A DNA stretch of 64,000 nucleotides from Cliona cf. orientalis (Eukaryota; Porifera; Demospongiae; Clionaida; Clionaidae). The notes beneath the pieces are model-generated. The model was not told where the DNA came from. It searched no databases and saw nothing but the letters and a program-made list of their open reading frames with translations. Made by a program: the position numbers and the translations under genes. Positions 1 through 21,967 of this stretch are shown here, piece by piece. Position 1 is the stretch's first letter, and each line of letters starts with the position of its first letter. The stretch covers positions 372,001 to 436,000 of the forward strand of contig OZ005698.1 of NCBI GenBank assembly GCA_963930775.1, in the 5' to 3' direction.

Positions 1-13
1 ACCTCCCCTGCAG

Positions 14-3000
14 GATCCCAGCGGGTACCTCACAGTACCTTGCCGATCTCCTCCTGCAGCTGCTCAGGAAACAGCCAGCAGATAGAATGTCTTATGGTAT
101 GGAAGAATAATACATCCCTTCCAAATTTTCTGCAACTTTAGCCCCACCCAAAAAATTTAATATTTGGACCAAATTCACATCTTTCTCTCTCTCTCTCTAG
201 ATGAGTTTTTCTCTCATGACTTCTTGAAGGATCCGTGCAGTCTGCCGTCCGAGATTGTGTTCGGGTCTCATCCTCCCGCTCCCCACACCAAGTCCTCCCC
301 CGTTCCAATTAAGCGGCATAACCCTAAGGGGCGCTCCCCTCACACCTCACCACGCCTGTCAGCGTCACCTGTGAGTAGCAGTTTTTACTTTATTAAGTTT
401 AATTAATCATTAGGTGTGTGATCAAATAAATCACAACCTCCTTACTGCATGGATTGTAATTTAGTTTGATATTAAATTAAGCTGTTCTTAAAAATGTCTG
501 CTAGTATATAATAATATAATATGTGACCCTCCACGAGGAAACCAAGCATAATGCGCTGGATATCAATCTGAGATACAGGCCAAAATAGTTGCCCAAGGTG
601 ATAACTATCGTTTTTGACTTTTTGGTATAAATCGATAGAGGAATCATTCCTCTACACAAAAATCTGCTTCGTAGCTGCTAGAACGCTATACTTACCGAGT
701 TATGGCTCGAAGAAGTCGGCCGTGTAGCTAACATTGATCGTCCATGATACGGAGCCGTTGCCATAGTTGCAGCTAGGCAAGCACGGCAGCTGCACAGAAA
801 ACACTCTCCAGTCACTTCTTTCTTCGATTTTGTATACTAACGATCTATAGACACGCTTATCTTTTCGTTCTTGTCCATCGAAACGCCGGCTGCTGCTCTC
901 TTTCCAACGTTTTGGCAGCCATCTGGCTCTTTGACTTAGTGGGCGGGGCCACATATTTACCATAAACGGCGAATATACGGACTTCCGCGTGCAACGTACG
1001 TAGCAATGTTCATTGCAATTTTTTGCAATACTTTAGTACGGGCGATCCGGGTATATTTTTGCTCATATCTCCATGACTACACGGGCTAGAGACTTCAAAT
1101 TTGCTGAAGCAATAGTTCAAAGGTTGTAGTTGGTAATGGTGGCCTTAACTCAAAAATTTTTTTCCGCGCATTATGCTTGGTTTCCTCGTGGAGGGTCACA
1201 TATGTCTACCTTGGCATTATTAGATTTAGATTATCTCTCTCTTCTTCTCTCCCTCTCAGCATCATGGTTCATCCATTGACAACTGCAGTCTGTCTCCCTC
1301 CTCAGCCTCTGGTCCTCCTCTCAGTCACAGAATCGGAAGCCGTGAGTAACTCTCCAGCTCTCCAGCTGCTGCATGGATCATTCAATCACCCAATCTAACT
1401 AACTATCTTTTGTCTCTCTTTGTTTCAGAGGGCTCCCTGCCTTACTACAGCGCCCACAGCTCCAGCTCTGACATCACTGACCAGGTGTGTTTTTGTGAGT
1501 AGAATGAATGAATAAGCCAGCCTGCTCAGTACTGTGCCAACCCTAGCCTGCGGCCCCTATTCCCAGCTAGTCAGCATTGCAGGGCTTTTCAAAGGGCCAG
1601 GAACATCTAGGGGGAGGCTTATCTGGTGTTTGTTGATTTATCAGATGTGTGTTTGTATGGTAAAAGGGTTTGTATGAGTCTGGTTCCCACTTTATGGTTT
1701 TGAGTACAAGGGGGTGGGGGCCCTTCCCTGCTGGAAGTGGTTTTCAATATGGGCACACTGTATTCATTTCCCACTTTATGTAACTGTCTCTCACCCTTCC
1801 TTCCTCCCTCTCTTCTCTTTGATGTAGGGGTTCATTCTGGTTGATCTTCCAGGGACCTCCAACTCAACGACAGGTACGTAGGAGGCTTTATACAATAATT
1901 ATGCTCTAGCAAAATAAATGCTTCTCATTTGCCATCTCTTCAAATAATCTCTCTCCCCCCCCCCCTCCCTTCGTCTCCCCAGGCTCCAGACGTCGTTCTC
2001 TCCCCGTTGGTTCAGCCGACCATCACTCCTCCACTGCTACCAGTCCGGGCAGCTGCTCCAGCGCCGGCCATGGCCACACCCACACCCATACACCGTCTTC
2101 GAGCGGCTCCCTGACTCGCTATACCAGTTTGACCACTCCGTTCTACAAAGTGCCCCTCCCCCGTCAGCCGATACCTCCGGTGCAGTATGGTTTTGTGCCC
2201 TCTGGAGGGACCACGCCCACCAACGTCACCATGGAGTCACCGCAAGCATTGATTACTCACAATATCCCCACTCTTGGCTCCAATCCACAGGTTCAAGGAT
2301 TGTACTTTAACCCCTCAAGTAGGCGACGCTCGGACAATCCACTTCAGTTGATGGCTCGCTCCCCTCCCCTTCCGTTCGGCAGACTGCTCCACCATAACCC
2401 GTACCACTATCAACAGCAGGCCCCGCCCCCTCCCCCCGGCAGTTCCTCGTTATCGTCCAGCCCCCACTCCCATTCTGGATCGTCTCTCTACCGTCACTCT
2501 CCCCTCTCCACCCCTCCCTCGACCAATCTCCCCTCCCCGTCGTCGGCAGGAGTGGGCGTGGCCATCCCTGGTCGAGCTACATCTGGTCATGGGATAAAGT
2601 ACAGCCTCACACCTCATGGAAGCGGCACTAAGCTGAGCTCCCTCGCTGAGGAGACAGAGAGGAAGATGGAAAAGAGATCTGGTTCACGATCGTCGTCAGC
2701 TGCTAATAAGGGGAGAACCCCACCAATTAAGGTTGAAAGCGAGGATAGGCCATCGCCGTCGATAACTGGTGACTTTATAACGCACAGCTGCTTGTTGAAC
2801 TCAGATGACGAGATTGATAATGAAGGGGCAGAGGATGAGGAAAATTTCCCCCTCAGCCTTTCTCTCACTTCATCGGTCGACAGCACCAGTGAGCAGATCA
2901 CCATGGCAACAGGAATGGTAATGAGGACTGATCCACTTCATGGGATTGGGCGGTACAAAGTACAAAGTCCAGAGAATGTTGACGCCAGGTACAAAGTGCG

Positions 3001-4913
3001 AAGTCCAGAAGGGAGACCCATGTCTGCTCGGGAGGCTAAGCACGGAGGGACCGCTGCTTTGAAGGGAGGGAAACAGCTACAAAGAGCCGCTTCCTTCTCT
3101 CATCAGCGCAGCCATCGTCTGACCAATGACCTGGCTGACATCAGGCAACGAGCTTGCAGCCTCAGCGCTCACGGGGACCCCCTTGACCCCAATTTCACTA
3201 CACTAATTACAGGGGCGGGCCCATCCGATCTTGAAGTCTCTCCTTCGTCTGGAATAGTGGCATTCAAGCTTCCTTTTGTGTTTTCGTCGCCTAACTCTGG
3301 ATCTCAAGAGCTCTTGAGGTCTGGTGGTGGCGAGGGATCATCGCTGGCGTGGTGGGAGGTGGAGCAAGGGGCGGAGTCATCTTCCTCCAACAGCTGTCTG
3401 TCTGCGCTGAGAAGCAGCTACAGTCTCGGGCGGGAGCTCCTCTCCATGGCCAAAGCCAGGCAGGGACCCATCATGCTACTCTCAACAGAGCTGGTACGTT
3501 TATTCACAGCTAGCTTAATACCGTATAGCCGGAAAATTTGGCAGTTTGGCAGTCTGTATTACAACCGCCAAATTAAAAATCCGCCAAAATTTCCTATTCA
3601 TATATATACGTATGGTGATCCCGTATCGAACCGCCAAATTTAAATCCACCAATATTCATCCAATAGCGATTTTGGGCTCAACCGCCAAATTTAATTCCCG
3701 CCAATATTTCCGGCTATACAGTAATTATTGTTACTTTTTATACGATCTTAAAACGCAAAAAATTTCAAGATACATGGTAGTATTATAATATTATCATCCC
3801 ATCCTTATGTGCCGATTAGCCAAAAAAATTTTATTTGATTCCTACCCAGAGTAACTCTGGTGTGGCAAGTCGTGTTCAGCGTTGCTCCGAGCAGCTGGTC
3901 CTTGTTGCCAAGGCGATCTCCATCCTGGAGTCAGCGCTGCGACAATACCAGATCGAACAGGCAACTGCTGACATCGGCACTTTGGAGGAGACCACTTCAC
4001 TGCACACCAAGAAAGGTAAAGAAAAATAGTATTTGTTCGTTTCTAATATTAAAGTAGAATTAAGTGGAAATTGTATTTTTAGTGGAGGTCGAAGTGCAGA
4101 AGTTGCTGGAGATGTGCGTGGGTGAAGCAAGGCAAGTGAGAGAACAGCAGCGATGTTACACCACCGCCAAGGGACATCTGGTGAGAGGGAGGGATGGGAG
4201 GAGAGAGAGAGAGAGAGAGAGAGACTTGCTAGCTATAAATTTGGTGTGGTCTCCATTATGGTTCTCTCTCATCTCTGTTTTTCTCACTTAGCCTTCGTAT
4301 GTGTCTGCTGAGAGGCTGCTCTGTCTGGAAGCCCTGGACATGGTAAGAATACACGAAAAAGTGAACTTTGTATCCATACTGTAGTGAATACAACATACAT
4401 GTACTATTATTAACATAATAATAATGTTTCTTCCAATATTAGTGCAAGTCTGCTGTCCTGAATGAACACGGAGACAGAAAGGAAGTAAGAATCTCTCAAA
4501 TAATTGGTTGCTTTCTATTTTATGCTAGTCAGCATTATCAAACCCCCCCCCCCAAAAAAACAAGCAAAAAAACTTTTTTATCTTGCATGTGGTGAAAGCT
4601 TCCTGGAACCTGGGGTTGTGCATGATGCATTCCTGTATTTGCAGCCTGCCTATAATATAATATTATTATAGTCACTGGTTTCATCATTGCAGTGTGTGAA
4701 GCGCTATCGAAGGGCAAGACTCATCTTCCAGTTTCTGCTCACCGAAGCCCACACTCAAAACGACAAGACCATCCTCAACAAATGTAAGCTAACAAAACAA
4801 AATATCAGCTGCTAAAAATGTATAATAATAATGATTATGCTTCTTCACTCTCTCATTATATAGATATGCATTCGATTGATTCTCGAATTGAGCAACTCTT
4901 AGTCTCACTTTGA
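14..4913 (+). CDS. ULK: ULK1/2 (ATG1-type) autophagy-initiating kinase, 3' part
   Basis: Partial gene, cut by the left edge. Coding exons: 14-96, 201-370, 1260-1341, 1429-1484, 1828-1873, 1983-3493, 3850-4015, 4083-4180, 4292-4342, 4443-4484, 4693-4783, 4864-4913 (TGA). About 814 residues are present. The first two exons give the end of a Ser/Thr kinase domain (DRMSYDEFFSHDFL, compare DRMDFDEFFHHPFL in ULK1). Next comes a long Ser/Pro-rich linker (the 1.5-kb exon). The last six exons form a helical region matching the C-terminal tandem-MIT domain of ULK/ATG1 (for example RYRRARLIFQFLL), which in the family binds ATG13. ULK kinases start autophagosome formation downstream of TOR and AMPK. A CAG acceptor at 11-13 supports the first exon start. 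The kinase N-lobe and catalytic loop lie outside the window. Two introns carry DNA elements. ULK1 versus ULK2 cannot be decided and may be one pre-duplication gene. Confidence 0.93.
520..1202. mobile_element. 679-bp non-autonomous DNA transposon with 35-bp identical TIRs
   Basis: The element runs 522-1200 inside a ULK intron. Its left end starts TGTGACCCTCCACGAGGAAA and the right end is the exact reverse complement for about 35 bases, ending in ATGCGC before the arms diverge. Both sides are flanked by TA (520-521 and 1201-1202), as expected of a TA-target duplication from a Tc1/mariner-like or related transposase. I see no transposase. The longest interior frame (minus strand, about 87 codons) has no recognisable domain. 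It is therefore best called a MITE-like or deletion-derivative element. The identity of the TIRs suggests a fairly recent insertion. Confidence 0.85.
3519..3723 (+). mobile_element. Small TIR element (CCGTATAGC family), copy 1
   Basis: A 205-bp element including flanking TA dinucleotides, in the ULK intron between exons ending 3493 and starting 3850. The ends are TACCGTATAGCCGGAAAATT and an inverted partner closing in CCGGCTATACAGTA. The interior repeats short CGCCAAATTTAAAT-type motifs in both orientations. It carries no coding capacity. Three further copies lie at 10060-10214, 13204-13424 and 41196-41399. This copy and the one at 41196 match over nearly their whole length. Confidence 0.85.
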
Positions 4914-5440
4914 ACTACCTACGTAACACCTTGATTGGGACATTCTTACCTTATTTCATCACCGCTACTTTAATTTTTATACCTCAGCTGCCACAATTCA
5001 TCAGTTATCATCATCATCATCCTAAGGCGTACCCTCTCCTGGATAAGAAATTTTTGTTGCTCTCTCTCTCTTGTCCATGATTTTCAGCTGTCATGATCAC
5101 TCATTTATTCCATCCATTCCTGTACAGGCCAGGCAGATGTAGTTTCAACTTGAGTTTGTGTTTTGTGTTCATCAGTTTGTTCATACTCACTAATGTTACT
5201 ATGTCTTTACTTTACCCTAGCCTCTCTCATAACTGTTTTGACAAATTTGTATAATACGGTGTGCCTTGCTTTATAATACCGTTTTTAATACATTTGCCAG
5301 AATTTGTTTGTGGGGTGATCATTTCAGTAGCAAGGAAGGAGTTAATTTTTTGAATGCGTACGCATACACTGCACACAATCTATGATATAACAAGGGAGGA
5401 TAAGGGCGGCCCCTAAGCCACAAATAATGTGTAAGTTTGT
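4914..5440 (+). other. ULK 3' UTR and downstream flank
   Basis: AT-rich non-coding DNA after the ULK stop. It holds a TCATCATCATCAT run near 5008 and no open frame with similarity to a family I know. I see no convincing single poly(A) signal, so the transcript end is not placed. Confidence 0.5.
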
Positions 5441-5555
5441 GAAGGACAGTGTCTGACAATTAATTTAAATTTTTAATAATTCTATGCAGGACAGTGTCTG
5501 ATAAAAATTAATGATAATTTTATGCAGGACAGTGTCCAATAAAATTATTATTTAT
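5441..5555. repeat. Three-copy short tandem repeat (CAGGACAGTGTC)
   Basis: The motif AGGACAGTGTCTGA recurs three times (near 5441, 5488 and 5526). The second and third copies are preceded by TATGC, and each copy is followed by an AT-rich spacer of the AAATTAAT type. The period is about 40-47 bp. It sits directly before the larger repeat block and has no coding content. Confidence 0.75.
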
Positions 5556-5574
5556 GAAAAAATGGAAGAAAAAT

Positions 5575-5872
5575 AGTCCCAATCATCCCTCCCCTCGGGC
5601 CGAGTCGCCGCAGCTTCGGTGATCCGTTTTGGAGTGACACTGCGGATATTACCGCAGGCATACTTCCAGGGATGGGGGGGGGGGGGGGGGAGGGGTATTC
5701 AAGGGAGGAATCTGGACGACCCCTAAGCCATATATGCCCAGGACCATGTGCAGTTTTCAGCTTGCAGGTGCCAGAGGGGATACCCCTGACACCGTCTAGC
5801 CCCGTTATCGATAGTACCTCCCAGAAAATGCTATTTATTGAGCTGGGACAGGGGGTAGCAAAACGCGTATGG
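5575..5872. repeat. Direct repeat R1, copy 1
   Basis: This ~298-bp segment recurs almost unchanged at 6396-6680. Both copies begin AGTCCCAATCATCCCTCCCC and end GCAAAACGCGTATGG. Copy 1 has an internal run of 17 G (5674-5690) that copy 2 lacks. It does not match any small RNA gene that I could compare from memory (U1, U2, U4, U5, U6, 5S, SRP). The two copies flank a ~167-bp tandem array. I cannot assign it to a known transposon class. Confidence 0.8.
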
Positions 5873-6370
5873 GTTTACCCTACAATACCTTATAATACTT
5901 TACAATGCCTACATTACCCTATAGTTGTAACAAATACTGTGATCCGATTGGTCACTCAGAGGCCCGAGGCTGTAGCATCCATAGTAGTGGACTGCCAACT
6001 GACCAATCAGATTCCTGACCTACATTACCCTACAATACCTTACAATACTTTACAATACCTTACAATACCTACAATCCTACATTACCCTATATAGTTGTAA
6101 CAAATACTGTGATCTGATTGGTCACTCAGTGGCCCGAGGCTGTAGCATTCCGAGCAAAATAAAGGATCGCCTACTGATCAATCAGATTCCTGACCTACAT
6201 TACCCTACAATACCTTATAATACCTTATAATACCTTACAATACAACATTACCCTATATATGTAGTAGTAACAAATACTGTGATCCGATTGGTCACTCGGA
6301 GGCCCGAGGCTGTATATAGCATCCATAGCAAAGCAAAGTGAAATATATAGTGGAGGGCAATACTGTGAAT
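5870..6370. repeat. Tandem array with ~167-bp period
   Basis: Two full units and one partial unit start near 5916, 6084 and 6250. Each has the core GTAACAAATACTGTGATC, then GATTGGTCACTC and GGCCCGAGGCTGTA. Units 1 and 2 then carry CAATCAGATTCCTGACC and a minisatellite of TACAATACCT. Unit lengths are about 168 and 166 bp. Units have diverged by substitutions and small indels. Each unit carries ATTGG; units 1 and 2 also carry an opposed CCAAT or CAAT motif. This may be chance or relic promoter-like sequence. Confidence 0.8.
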
Positions 6371-6395
6371 AATTCATGATTTTTGAAAAAAAAAA

Positions 6396-6680
6396 AGTCC
6401 CAATCATCCCTCCCCCCGGGCCGAGGTGCCGCAGCTTCGGTGATCCGTTTTGGAGTGACACTGCGGACATTACCGCAATTGGCCATACTTCCAGGGATGG
6501 GGGGTATTCAAGGGAGGAACCTGGGCGACCCCTAAGCCATATATGCCCAGGACCATGTGCAGTTTTCAGCTGCAGGTGCCAGAGGGGATACCCCTGACAC
6601 CGTCTAGCCCCGTTATCGATAGTACCTCCCAGAAAATGCTATTTATTGAGCTGGGACAGGGGGTAGCAAAACGCGTATGG
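6396..6680. repeat. Direct repeat R1, copy 2
   Basis: Second copy of the 5575-5872 segment in the same orientation, about 285 bp, lacking the poly-G run. The two copies plus the tandem array between them make one compound block of about 1.1 kb between ULK and INO80E. Confidence 0.8.
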
Positions 6681-7249
6681 TTTTCACGTTGGAATGTATG
6701 ACGTAATTAAGAGCTATGAATATCATTAATTCTATACCGCGGCGCGCGCCGAAGTGTATCTCAGCAACGGAAAGAGCTATGGAGCTGGAACAAAAACCAA
6801 AATGTAGCTCTTGAGCAGATGAAAGCAGCTACCATGGTCCTAAACATGTTAGACTATGCTTATTACATCAAACATAAAGTTAGTTAACTATGTTGTTACG
6901 AGTTGTGAGCGTATATTATTATGATAGTGGAAGATCTGGCTACTTTTGAACCTCACGACTTTCATGCAGTATTATTAGAATCTAATTTAGTTCTCTGGGC
7001 TTATTACGATACAATTATGTGCAACAACTCTTTGATCATGGATCAGTCTTATTCATAGCTATAGGATGATACTTAATATGAGTATAATAATACAATAGCG
7101 GGATAATCATTAATTAATGTCGCACAAGACAACTTTAAATCACAACACGTAGATCTGTACATAAAATCACAATGTCTTAGGTAAAGCGGATATAGTGCAT
7201 AAAATCAAACCAACAATGGAAAAAGAAGGCACCATCAGAAGCTATATAA
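6681..7249. other. Intergenic DNA and INO80E 3' flank
   Basis: AT-rich sequence with no supported gene. The part next to 7250 is probably the 3' UTR of the minus-strand INO80E gene. A GC-rich patch (GCGGCGCGCGCC) lies near 6739. No further repeat was recognised. Confidence 0.4.
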
Positions 7250-8938
7250 CTACGCTTCGGAAGTTCTGACAGTGGTTTGGCTGGACTCAAAGACGTGCGT
7301 GTGAGAAGAAGAAGAGTTAGGAGGACTTGTCAGAGACTTTGTGTTCACTACTTGAAAAGCACTGTTAGCGGAGCCCGGCTGCTTACTTAGCAGGGAGAAG
7401 GGGAGAGAGGAAGGGGGCGAGGTCAAGGGCGGAGCTATTGGGGTGAACCCCATACTTGAACCATTCCCTGATGACATACTGCCAGAGGGCTTGGTCCACG
7501 TGAATCCGCCATCTGATTGTTGTGAGACTGCTGTCGTCGTCGTCGTGGTGTGGGTGTGGCCAAGTCTCGGAGAGGTCAAAGGTGAGAGGAGGGGCGGGGG
7601 ATGGACGTGGACAGGAGAGGACGTCTGTACCAGCAGTGCCGGTGGGACTGTCTTTATCGGTGACGTAATGGCTTTCGGTTTCGGAAGATCAGCCGCTTTT
7701 GCAGCCACCGACATGATAATTGGCAGGGGCGCCCCCACTTCCATACCTTCGGGCGAACTGCTACCAGACTCACTCCCAGAGTCCTCCGAATCGCTACTCG
7801 ATGATGAACTAGAGCTGCTACTAGATGAGCTGGACCTCCTTTGTCTCACCTCCGGCTTGTTAGCGGCCGAGGAAAATGGAGGAGGAGGAGGGATGAGAGG
7901 AGGTGGAAGGACTCCAGTCGCCATCACAGGCACCGACCCAGAGGTCACAGTACTCACTAAGACTCCACCCACACTCCCCACGTTGGTCGTACCGGTAGTC
8001 ACATGACAGTTCTCCACTACGGCTGCAATGGGGGTCGTAGTTGATATGGTTGACGAGGAGAGGGTGGTGGTGGTCTGACCTTTGGCCGCGCTGGCTAGGT
8101 GACGTGGGAATGAGACCACCAGCGGCTGCGATACCGGAATCGAACTCACAATCAGCTTCGTACTCTGTTGTGAATTTTTGCTGTACCTTGCCCTGGCTAC
8201 AGTTTTGGTGATCTTATCGACGGCACCAGAGGAAATTCTATTTCCTTTGGCTTGTCTCTTCACTCCGGCAACTTTTGATACTGAGGCAGCTTTCCCCGCT
8301 ACAGAGTTCAGAATGGCCCTTGCTTTGGCTATGCCACGTTTTGTATTTTCGCTGGGCTTTGGTACGACGACTGCTGAGGTGCCCTGCGAAGACGGCACTC
8401 CACTGGATTTCACTGTCGCTGTGGTCGCATGCGATGTCAAGGGGGAAGGCTGCTGGACGATGGGTACAGCATCAAGCGAAGTGTTTGCGGTCTCATCCTC
8501 ACTCGATGATTCATCTGTAAGCTCTTCTTCTTCATCTCTCACTGGTTCATAACGAAGCAGCTGGTCCAGTAGGTAACTAAAAGTGGAGGAGACAAAAAAA
8601 TGGGTAAGTTCCTGTGATAATTGATAATAATGAGATTTTGGAGGGTGTCCACTCACTTTTTATCCTTGGTTAACTCCAAGAGCGTCTGCTCGGCTCTGCG
8701 TAGCTCTACTTCGTAGCACTCTTGTTCCTAGAGCACATGGTTGGCGGGAAAACTATTTTTAAACGACCTACACAGCCTACCACCGTTCTCGACTTACATA
8801 AACAAGATACTTGAGTCTGTTCTTCAGTTCTCTGTACTTATTCCTGAAAGCGGCCTCCTGCGCTCCTTCCTCGAGTACCATGGGCTCTCCGTTCTCACTC
8901 GCCATCTCTGTCTCAGACTCCTCCCCGCTGACTGGCAT
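7250..8938 (-). CDS. INO80E: INO80 chromatin-remodelling complex subunit E
   Basis: Three coding exons: 8938-8798 (ATG), 8727-8657 and 8576-7250 (TAG), giving 512 residues. Residues about 30-85 form the conserved helical segment of the family (FRNKYRELKNRLKYLVY, then SYLLDQLL-like YLLDQLLRYEPV; human INO80E has KYRNLKRKLKFL and SFLLDRLLQYENV). INO80E is an accessory subunit of the INO80 nucleosome remodeller in the nucleus. The remaining ~430 residues are low-complexity Ser/Thr/Pro/Val, with a run of 14 serines leading into an acidic Ser-Asp-Glu stretch. Human INO80E is about 244 residues, so this protein is twice as long. The identification rests on the N-terminal motif and exon phases. The gene is head to head with POLR3A across 158 bp. 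Confidence 0.88.
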
Positions 8939-9096
8939 CTTGTGACCGCACATGAAAAAGGAGGCAGCGATACCTTACTACCCGCCACTTTTAATTAACG
9001 CCCACCAAGACATGTGGCAGTTTGTTTTTCTAATTAACGCACACCTTTCTTTGCAGTAGCTAGCTGCTGTGCTTCTAATTTTCACTATTTTCCACC
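8939..9096. promoter_or_regulatory. Bidirectional promoter, INO80E / POLR3A
   Basis: Only 158 bp separate the two start codons, so both promoters and 5' UTRs must share it or overlap. A 15-base motif, TAATTAACGCMCACC, occurs twice in direct orientation (8992-9006 and 9031-9045). No TATA box is evident. Confidence 0.65.
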
Positions 9097-21355
<12,259 letters not shown>

Positions 21356-21967
21356 CTAGTTTCGATTCGGATGGCATCATTTAATTTATTCTACCGTGAT
21401 CAGTGATTTTTTTGTTCTTCATGTTTTAAAATCATCATAAGCATCAATTTTGTTAAATTTTGTTGAATGTCATGTGATTTGCCATATTCAGCCCCTCCCA
21501 CTCAGCTAGTGTTTCTATTAGCTGCCCACCTGCTGATCTGGTGAGTGGTTCCGTTCCTCTCTCACTGTATATATCAGTCATAAAATCCATGACTACCGGT
21601 AAGTAGAAAACAAATTATTCTTATAATTAATGCGCGGCGCGGCCTACTAGGTCCACGAGGTGCATGGTTTACTATAGGGGACTCGTTCGCGTGATCGCGA
21701 TGGAGAAATCAAGTTCTAACCATCCCCGACGGGGTCATAGGGTTTCAGAGCGTCTAAGCGACTTAATTAAATTCGCGAGAATCCATAATTAATCCCTGAT
21801 CCATCACCACCATACATCTACTCTATAGGTATATTGTATCACTTGGTGGCTGGCGTGTGATGTGACCCGTACCCCCTCTGACTTGCCACACCCCCTCTGC
21901 CCCGGCCCCGCCCCCCACTCCCTTCCCTCTTCACCTTTTCAAAGGGTATTACGATTTCATCACAGTA
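21356..21967. other. POLR3A 3' flank and AKAP10 promoter/5' UTR
   Basis: A 612-bp gap between two plus-strand genes. A GC-rich patch (GCGCGGCGCGGCC) lies near 21632 and a C-rich stretch at 21868-21932 just before the AKAP10 start. No open frame or repeat was recognised. Confidence 0.45.

Noticed and set aside
700-963. 87-codon minus-strand frame inside the 679-bp TIR element
   Set aside because: No transposase motif or recognisable domain, and the length is within chance for this stretch. The element is called non-autonomous.
2614-2904. Minus-strand open frame inside the big ULK exon
   Set aside because: It is the complement of a well-supported coding exon, with no similarity or splice context of its own.
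5575-5872. R1 repeat as a U-snRNA, spliced-leader, 5S or SRP RNA gene
   Set aside because: Compared from memory with each RNA. No conserved box (Sm site, 5S A/C boxes, U6 ends) lines up.
5672-6597. Open frames across the R1 repeats and tandem array
   Set aside because: They read through poly-G and TACAATACC repeats and have low-complexity composition. No plausible protein.
5575-6680. R1-flanked block as a full LTR retrotransposon
   Set aside because: No primer-binding site, no gag/pol similarity and no TG...CA termini. Only the repeat structure is supported.
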